From NCBI RefSeq assembly GCF_014596445.1, contig NZ_MECL01000146.1:1-64000 (forward strand): 64,000 nucleotides of DNA, given 5' to 3'. The DNA comes from Streptomyces sp. CBMA29. GTDB lineage: Bacteria > Actinomycetota > Actinomycetes > Streptomycetales > Streptomycetaceae. The notes below the pieces were generated by a model. That model was not told the DNA's origin. It searched no databases and saw nothing but the letters and a program-made list of their open reading frames with translations. A program made the translations under genes and the position numbers. Positions 59,188 through 64,000 of this stretch are shown here, one piece after another. The stretch's first letter is position 1; each line of letters opens with the position of its first letter.

Positions 59188-62043
59188 ATGACCGATGAGA
59201 TGTCCGCAGATGAGATGGCGCACGATCAGATGTCGCCCGCCGAGCGCTTCGCCGCCAGCCGTCGCCGCGCAGCGGAGAACGCAACGGCCCTCGCCCAGTT
59301 CCGTGAGATGTACGAGTTCGGCCTCGACCCCTTCCAGGTCGAGGCGTGCCAGGCGCTGGAGGCGGGCAGCGGCGTCCTCGTCGCCGCCCCGACCGGCTCG
59401 GGCAAGACCATCGTCGGCGAGTTCGCCGTCCACCTCGCCCTCGGCGAGGGCCGCAAGTGCTTCTACACCACGCCCATCAAGGCCCTGTCCAACCAGAAGT
59501 ACAGCGACCTCGCCAAGCGCTACGGCGCCGAGAAGGTCGGCCTGCTGACCGGTGACAACAGCGTCAACGGCGACGCGCCGGTGATCGTCATGACCACCGA
59601 GGTCCTGCGGAACATGCTGTACGCCGGCTCCGCCGCACTCGACGGCCTCGGCTATGTGGTGATGGACGAGGTGCACTACCTCTCCGACCGCTTCCGCGGC
59701 GCCGTCTGGGAAGAGGTGATCATCCACCTCCCGCAGTCCGTCACTCTCGTGTCGCTCTCCGCGACCGTCTCCAACGCCGAGGAGTTCGGCGACTGGCTCG
59801 ACACCGTCCGCGGCGACACCGAGGTCATCGTCTCCGAGCACCGCCCGGTCCCGCTGTGGCAGCACGTGCTGGCCGGCCGCCGGATGTACGACCTCTTCGA
59901 GGAGAAGGCCGGCGCCACCGACGGCAAGGGCCGCCGCGAGGTCAACGCCGATCTGGAACGGCTCGCGCGGATGGAGAACCAGCGCGGCTACCACCCGCGG
60001 GCCAAGCGCGGACGCGAGGCCGACCGCGAGCGGGAGCGGCGCGCCCGCAGCCGGGTGTGGACGCCCAGCCGCGCCGAGGTCATCGACCGGCTGGACAACG
60101 AAGGACTGCTGCCCGCCATCACCTTCATCTTCAGCCGCGCGGGCTGTGAGGCCGCCGTCCAGCAGTGCCTCTACGCGGGCCTGCGGCTGAACACCGAGGA
60201 CAAGCGCGCCCAGGTGCGCGCCATCGTCGAAGAGCGCACCCGCGCCATCCCCGACGAGGATCTGCACGTCCTGGGCTACTTCGAATGGCTGGAGGGCCTG
60301 GAGCGCGGCATCGCCGCCCACCACGCGGGCATGCTCCCGACCTTCAAGGAAGTCGTCGAGGAGCTCTTCGTCAAGGGCCTGGTCAAGGCGGTCTTCGCCA
60401 CCGAGACGCTGGCGCTCGGCATCAACATGCCCGCCCGCTCCGTGGTGCTGGAAAAGCTCGTCAAGTGGAACGGCGAGACCCACGCCGACATCACCCCCGG
60501 CGAGTACACCCAGCTCACCGGCCGCGCGGGCCGCCGGGGCATCGACGTCGAGGGCCACGCCGTGGTGCTCTGGCAGCGCGCTTTCGACCCGGGCGCGGTC
60601 GCCGGACTCGCGGGCACCCGTACGTACCCGCTGCGGTCGTCCTTCAAGCCGTCGTACAACATGGCGGTCAACCTCGTCGGGCAGTTCGGGCGGCACCGCT
60701 CGCGCGAGCTGCTGGAGACGTCCTTCGCGCAGTTCCAGGCCGACCGTTCGGTGGTCGGCATCTCCAAGCAGGTGCAGCGCAACGAGGAGGGGCTCGACGG
60801 CTACAAGCAGTCGATGACCTGCCACCTCGGCGACTTCGACGCCTACATGCGGCTGCGGCGGGAGCTGAAGGAACGCGAGTCGGAACTGTCGAGGCAGGGC
60901 GCGACGCAGCGCCGCGCCGCGGCCTCCGACGCGCTGGAGAAGCTGAAGCCGGGCGACATCATCCACGTACCCGCGGGCAAGTACGCCGGGCTCGCGCTGG
61001 TCCTCGAACCCGGTGTCCCCGCGGGCCGTTCCAACGGCCACCCGCATCGCAACGAGGAATTCGCCGACGGCCCGCGCCCGTTGGTGCTCACCGCGGAACG
61101 GCAGGTCAAGCGGCTCGGACAGATGGACTTCCCCGTTCCCGTCGAGGCGCTGGACCGGATGCGGATCCCCAAGTCCTTCAACCCGCGCAGCCCGCAGTCC
61201 CGGCGCGACCTCGCCTCCGCGATGCGCTCCAAGGCGGGCACCGCGGGCTGGGCCGCACCCGCACGGCACCGCAAGCAGCGGGCCGCCGCGGCCGACGACA
61301 CCGAGATCTCCCGGCTGCGTACCGCGATCCGCGCGCACCCCTGCCACGGCTGCGAGGAGCGCGAGGACCACGCACGCTGGGCCGAGCGCTACCACCGACT
61401 GCGCCGCGACACCCAGCAGTTGGAGCGGCGCATCGAAGGCCGCACCAACACCATCGCCCGCACCTTCGACCGGATCTGCGCGCTGCTCACCGAACTGGGC
61501 TATCTCCAGGCCGAGAAAGTCACCCCCGAGGGGCGGCGGCTCGCCCGGCTCTACGGCGAGTTGGACCTGCTCGCCAGCGAGTGCCTGCGCGAGGGCGTCT
61601 GGGACGGCCTCGGCCCGGCCGAACTGGCCGCCTGCGCCTCGGCGTTGGTCTACGAGACCCGGCAGGCCGACGACGCGGTCGCGCCCAAGCTGCCGACCGG
61701 CAACGCGAAGGAAGCCCTCGGCGAGATGGTCCGTATCTGGGGCCGTCTCGACGCGCTGGAGGAGTCCCACCACATCAGCCAGGCCGAGGGCGTCGGCCAG
61801 CGCGAGCCCGACCTCGGCTTCGCCTGGCCCGCCTACCGCTGGGCCTCGGGCCACGGTCTCGACGCGGTCCTCTCCGACGCCGACATGCCCGCCGGTGACT
61901 TCGTCCGCTGGTGCAAGCAGCTCATCGACGTGCTGGGCCAGATCAGCGACGCCGCTCCTGAGGGCAGCCCGGTCCGCCGCAACGCCCGCCGGGCGGTCGA
62001 CGGGCTGCGACGCGGGGTCGTCGCGTACTCCTCGGTGGGGTGA
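59188..62043 (+). CDS. helY: DEAD/DEAH-box RNA helicase HelY (Mtr4/Ski2-like)
   Basis: This 951-residue superfamily-2 helicase belongs to the Ski2/Mtr4-like group found in actinobacteria as HelY, probably unwinding RNA for processing or decay. It has Q-motif residues FGLDPFQVEAC, Walker A AAPTGSGKT near residue 66, Walker B as DEVH near 160, SATVSN, and motif VI QLTGRAGRRGID. A DSHCT-type C-terminal domain ends GLRRGVVAYSSVG. ATG 59188 has GGAG five bases upstream, and TAGGCT at 59172-59177 is its likely -10. It is linked to the tat genes here, as I recall it is in mycobacteria. Confidence 0.95.
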   Translation: MTDEMSADEMAHDQMSPAERFAASRRRAAENATALAQFREMYEFGLDPFQVEACQALEAGSGVLVAAPTGSGKTIVGEFAVHLALGEGRKCFYTTPIKALSNQKYSDLAKRYGAEKVGLLTGDNSVNGDAPVIVMTTEVLRNMLYAGSAALDGLGYVVMDEVHYLSDRFRGAVWEEVIIHLPQSVTLVSLSATVSNAEEFGDWLDTVRGDTEVIVSEHRPVPLWQHVLAGRRMYDLFEEKAGATDGKGRREVNADLERLARMENQRGYHPRAKRGREADRERERRARSRVWTPSRAEVIDRLDNEGLLPAITFIFSRAGCEAAVQQCLYAGLRLNTEDKRAQVRAIVEERTRAIPDEDLHVLGYFEWLEGLERGIAAHHAGMLPTFKEVVEELFVKGLVKAVFATETLALGINMPARSVVLEKLVKWNGETHADITPGEYTQLTGRAGRRGIDVEGHAVVLWQRAFDPGAVAGLAGTRTYPLRSSFKPSYNMAVNLVGQFGRHRSRELLETSFAQFQADRSVVGISKQVQRNEEGLDGYKQSMTCHLGDFDAYMRLRRELKERESELSRQGATQRRAAASDALEKLKPGDIIHVPAGKYAGLALVLEPGVPAGRSNGHPHRNEEFADGPRPLVLTAERQVKRLGQMDFPVPVEALDRMRIPKSFNPRSPQSRRDLASAMRSKAGTAGWAAPARHRKQRAAAADDTEISRLRTAIRAHPCHGCEEREDHARWAERYHRLRRDTQQLERRIEGRTNTIARTFDRICALLTELGYLQAEKVTPEGRRLARLYGELDLLASECLREGVWDGLGPAELAACASALVYETRQADDAVAPKLPTGNAKEALGEMVRIWGRLDALEESHHISQAEGVGQREPDLGFAWPAYRWASGHGLDAVLSDADMPAGDFVRWCKQLIDVLGQISDAAPEGSPVRRNARRAVDGLRRGVVAYSSVG

Positions 62044-62065
62044 GCCGTCCCGGCCACGTGAATCT

Positions 62066-62142
62066 GTGCGGCCCGGCGCGGACGATGACGGGCCGCACCG
62101 GCTGTCCGCGCAATGGCTCACCGGCTCACTGGCCGGTGAGCC
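62066..62142 (+). terminator. Two consecutive stem-loops after helY
   Basis: GTGCGGCCCG (62066-62075) pairs with 62089-62098 across a 13-nt loop. GGCTCACCGG (62115-62124) pairs with 62133-62142 across an 8-nt loop. Both stems are perfect 10-mers. They lie in the gap between convergent helY and the VOC gene and can terminate both transcripts. Confidence 0.78.
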
Positions 62143-62255
62143 TGGTGCAGGTCAGGGAGCCGTTGACGGTGATCGACTTTCGGTCGTCGCCGTGGTTCAC
62201 CCCCCCGAACCGGTCGACGAGGCACGAGCGCTGGCCGCCGCAGTGGGCCGGCCCC

Positions 62256-62696
62256 TCAGCTCAGTTGCTCGGCCAGCCCGACGATGATGCCCTCCGGGCC
62301 CCGGACGTAGCAGAGCAGGAAGCTGTCCTCGAACCGGGCGATCTCGCCGAGGACTTCGGCGCCGTGCGGGCGCAGGCGGGCGACGGTGTCCTCGATGTCG
62401 TCGACGGCGAACATGACCCGGTGGGTGCCCAGGATGTTGTGGGGCCGGTCGCGCGGTCCGCCGCTGACCGCCACGGGGCTGCGGTACGTGGCCAGTTCGA
62501 GCCGACTGTGACCGTCAGGGGTCCTGAGCGTCGCGATGTCGCAGTGGACGCCGTCGAGTCCGGTGCACTGGTCGGCGAAGCCGCCCTCCACCTCCGTCCT
62601 GCCCTCCACCTCCATACCGAGTTCCACGAAGAACGCGACGGCGGCGTCCATGTCCCCGACGACGATGCCGACGTTGTCCATCCGTTGAATGGCCAT
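62256..62696 (-). CDS. VOC family (glyoxalase/bleomycin-resistance fold) protein
   Basis: This 146-residue protein has the paired beta-alpha-beta-beta-beta modules of the vicinal oxygen chelate superfamily. The first is MDNVGIVVGDMDAAVAFFVELG and the second HRVMFAVDDIEDTVARLRPHG, ending with RGPEGIIVGLAEQLS. Possible metal ligands are His and Glu residues at the equivalent strand positions (HRVMF and PEGII). ATG 62696 follows AAGGAGAG. VOC proteins may be dioxygenases, epimerases or antibiotic-binding proteins; this one cannot be placed further. Confidence 0.9.
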   Translation of the reverse strand: MAIQRMDNVGIVVGDMDAAVAFFVELGMEVEGRTEVEGGFADQCTGLDGVHCDIATLRTPDGHSRLELATYRSPVAVSGGPRDRPHNILGTHRVMFAVDDIEDTVARLRPHGAEVLGEIARFEDSFLLCYVRGPEGIIVGLAEQLS

Positions 62697-62898
62697 GCTG
62701 GTCTCTCCTTCTTCCTCGCGCGGCCGGTGGTGGCCGCCGATGTCCCCGGGACGGAGCCGGTGGCTCGTTCTCGACATCGCTCGTCCCCGACATCTTCGGG
62801 CAGCGGGCGCGCCGCCGCCCGGCCACCGCCGGGCGACGCCGCGTAGCCGGTCATGTGACCCGCGGTGCCCTGGCCGCTGCCGCCGCGGGCTCGCCGTC

Positions 62899-62904
62899 TA
62901 GGAT
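62899..62904 (+). promoter_or_regulatory. Candidate -10 box for a leaderless SDR transcript
   Basis: TAGGAT ends six bases before the ATG at 62911 with no Shine-Dalgarno site between. This repeats the arrangement seen at mshC, trmI, pafA and the diacylglycerol kinase gene. Confidence 0.5.
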
Positions 62905-62910
62905 CCGGAC

Positions 62911-63690
62911 ATGACGTCACAGACCTACCTCTCCGAACTGTTCTCGCTGGAGGGACGGGTCGCCGTGGTGACCGGCGGCAGTTCCGGCATCGGCCGCGCT
63001 GTCGCCGGGGCCCTCGCACGCGCGGGGGCGAGCGTCGTGGTCGTGGCGCGCCGGGAGGCGGAACTGGCCGCGACGGTCGGCGAACTGGCGGCCGACGACT
63101 GCCGGGCGGCCTGGGTGAGCGCCGACCTGAGCACGCGCGACGGCATGCGCACGGCCGCCGAGGAGGCGGCCGAGGCGTTCGGCGAACCCGACATCCTCGT
63201 CAACTCCGCCGGGATCAACCTGCGTCCCCCGATGGGCGAGTTGGGCGAGGACGTGTGGGACACCACGATGGCGGTCAACCTGGAGGCGCCCTACCTGCTC
63301 GGACAGCGCTTCGGTCCCGGCATGGCGGAACGCGGCTTCGGGCGGATCATCCACATCACCTCCCAGCAGGCGCACCGGGCCTTCGTCCAGAGCGGCGCCT
63401 ACGGCGTCTCCAAGGGGGCGCTGGAGTCCCTGGCCCGCTCGCAGGCCGAGGCGTGGTCGCCGTATGGCGTCACCTGCAACACCCTGGTGCCCGGATTCGT
63501 CATGACCCCCCTCAACGCACGCCTGTCGTCCGACCCCGAGAAGGTGGCGGCCCTGGCCGCCCGCACGATGGCCGGTCGCAACGGCCTGCCCGAGGACTTC
63601 GCGGGCGCGGCCGTCTTCCTCGCGAGCCGCGCCTCCGCCTACGTCACCGGCCAGGCGGTCTTCGTCGACGGCGGATTCTCCGTTCACTGA
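62911..63690 (+). CDS. Short-chain dehydrogenase/reductase
   Basis: This 259-residue classical SDR has the cofactor motif TGGSSGIGRAVAGAL near residue 19, NSAG for the substrate strand, and the active-site pair Y-x3-K in SGAYGVSKGALE. The C-terminus YVTGQAVFVDGGFSVH is standard. The opening YLSELFSLEGRVAVVTGG and the GINLRPPM segment resemble 2-deoxy-D-gluconate or gluconate 5-dehydrogenase-type SDRs, so a sugar-acid substrate is plausible. It stands alone, divergent from the VOC gene. Confidence 0.9.
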   Translation: MTSQTYLSELFSLEGRVAVVTGGSSGIGRAVAGALARAGASVVVVARREAELAATVGELAADDCRAAWVSADLSTRDGMRTAAEEAAEAFGEPDILVNSAGINLRPPMGELGEDVWDTTMAVNLEAPYLLGQRFGPGMAERGFGRIIHITSQQAHRAFVQSGAYGVSKGALESLARSQAEAWSPYGVTCNTLVPGFVMTPLNARLSSDPEKVAALAARTMAGRNGLPEDFAGAAVFLASRASAYVTGQAVFVDGGFSVH

Positions 63691-63890
63691 CCCCTGGCCG
63701 GGCACGGTCCGGCCTCAGCGGTCTGACGGGCGTTCGCTCCCCGGCGCATCGGCGTCACTCGCCGCGGCGCCCTCCCGCGGGTGTTCGACGGCCTGGCAGC
63801 CGCCGCTCAGGCCGCGCGCCCCCGACCCCCGATACGGCGGCGGGTCGGTTCCGCTTCCCGTCCGCCACCGCTCCCCGCCACCGCTCCCCG

Positions 63891-63947
63891 CCGCGCGCTC
63901 AGCGCCCGGCGCCGCTCCCCACCGCGCGCTCAGCGCCCGGCGCCGCT
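63891..63947. repeat. 26-bp tandem duplication spanning a stop codon
   Basis: The 26 bases at 63891-63916 are repeated exactly at 63922-63947, with a 31-bp period. Two tandem 13-bp units lie alongside at 63864-63876 and 63877-63889. On the minus strand the second copy contains the TGA of the partial gene at 63930, and the first copy carries a duplicate of that gene's 3' end outside the coding region. Confidence 0.85.
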
Positions 63948-64000
63948 TTCCTGCTCACGCTCCACCTGCTCGTTCCACTCCCGCTTGGACGCCTGCCAGC
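63930..64000 (-). CDS. Unidentified protein, C-terminal fragment at window end
   Basis: On the minus strand one frame is open from the window edge to a TGA at 63932-63930 and reads WQASKREWNEQVEREQESG-AGR. The charged, amphipathic composition looks like a true protein end, unlike the other two frames, which give Arg/Gly-rich shadows. No family can be named from 22 residues. Between this end and the SDR at 63690, about 240 bp hold only low-complexity GC-rich DNA. Confidence 0.45.
   Translation of the reverse strand, partial: WQASKREWNEQVEREQESGAGR

Noticed and set aside
59158..62121. 987-codon open frame on the minus strand opposite helY
   Set aside because: It is a low-complexity shadow of the helicase gene, whose motifs are intact.

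Overview
The window is chromosomal DNA from a high-GC actinomycete, almost certainly Streptomyces. Coding DNA is very GC-rich, GTG and TTG starts are common, and -10 boxes are of the TAGGNT type. The window holds mycothiol synthesis (mshC), a complete Pup-proteasome locus, a gylR-controlled glycerol operon and a parJ-like gene. As I remember it, the gene order follows the S. coelicolor core around SCO1630-SCO1670 in reverse. I see no insertion sequence, prophage, CRISPR array, rRNA or tRNA gene.

Layout. 0.1-8.4 kb: housekeeping and conserved genes (aldo/keto reductase, F420-type oxidoreductase, phosphomutase-like protein, DUF3090 protein, SCO1664-family kinase-like protein, mshC, PAC2/ParJ-like protein). 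8.6-17.3 kb: a self-contained sugar-acid catabolic island. It encodes L-fuconate dehydratase, an SDR dehydrogenase, a sugar ABC transporter, an aldose dehydrogenase of the aldo/keto reductase family, a fuconolactonase-like amidohydrolase and a GntR regulator. Together these read as non-phosphorylative L-fucose breakdown. 17.3-19.7 kb: an AraC-type regulator, a DinB/TIGR03086 protein and a lincosamide-nucleotidyltransferase-like protein. 19.7-24.7 kb: glpD-glpK-glpF and the IclR regulator gylR, with two matching palindromic operators. 24.9-29.4 kb: metH and a HAD phosphatase. 29.7-37.4 kb: a peptide ABC transporter operon with a substrate-binding lipoprotein at each end. 37.6-42.7 kb: orphan response regulator, RecB-like nuclease, M50-CBS membrane protease, trmI, a secreted protein and a 3Fe-4S ferredoxin.

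42.9-56.0 kb: the Pup-proteasome system: arc, dop, pup, prcB, prcA, then a LacI/MFS pair, pafA, two FKBP isomerases, pafB and pafC. 56.0-62.0 kb: two very small proteins, tatA, tatC, a diacylglycerol-kinase-like enzyme and the helicase helY. 62.2-64.0 kb: a VOC protein, an SDR and the 3' end of an unidentified gene.

How the genes work together. Pup is conjugated by PafA, removed by Dop, and recruits targets to ARC and the PrcBA core; PafBC is the associated transcription factor. Glycerol enters through GlpF and is handled by GlpK and GlpD under GylR. The L-fucose island imports and oxidises its sugar and probably answers to its own GntR protein, because one sequence motif occurs at both the catabolic promoter and the regulator promoter. 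The final hydrolase of that pathway is not in the window.

The most noteworthy non-coding features are these: a chain of overlapping five-codon upstream ORFs made by a 14-bp tandem repeat; a roughly 190-bp element bounded by perfect 18-bp inverted repeats; a perfect palindrome over the arc promoter; a 17-bp stem-loop inside the peptide transporter operon; and several TANNNT-6-nt-start arrangements that suggest leaderless mRNAs.
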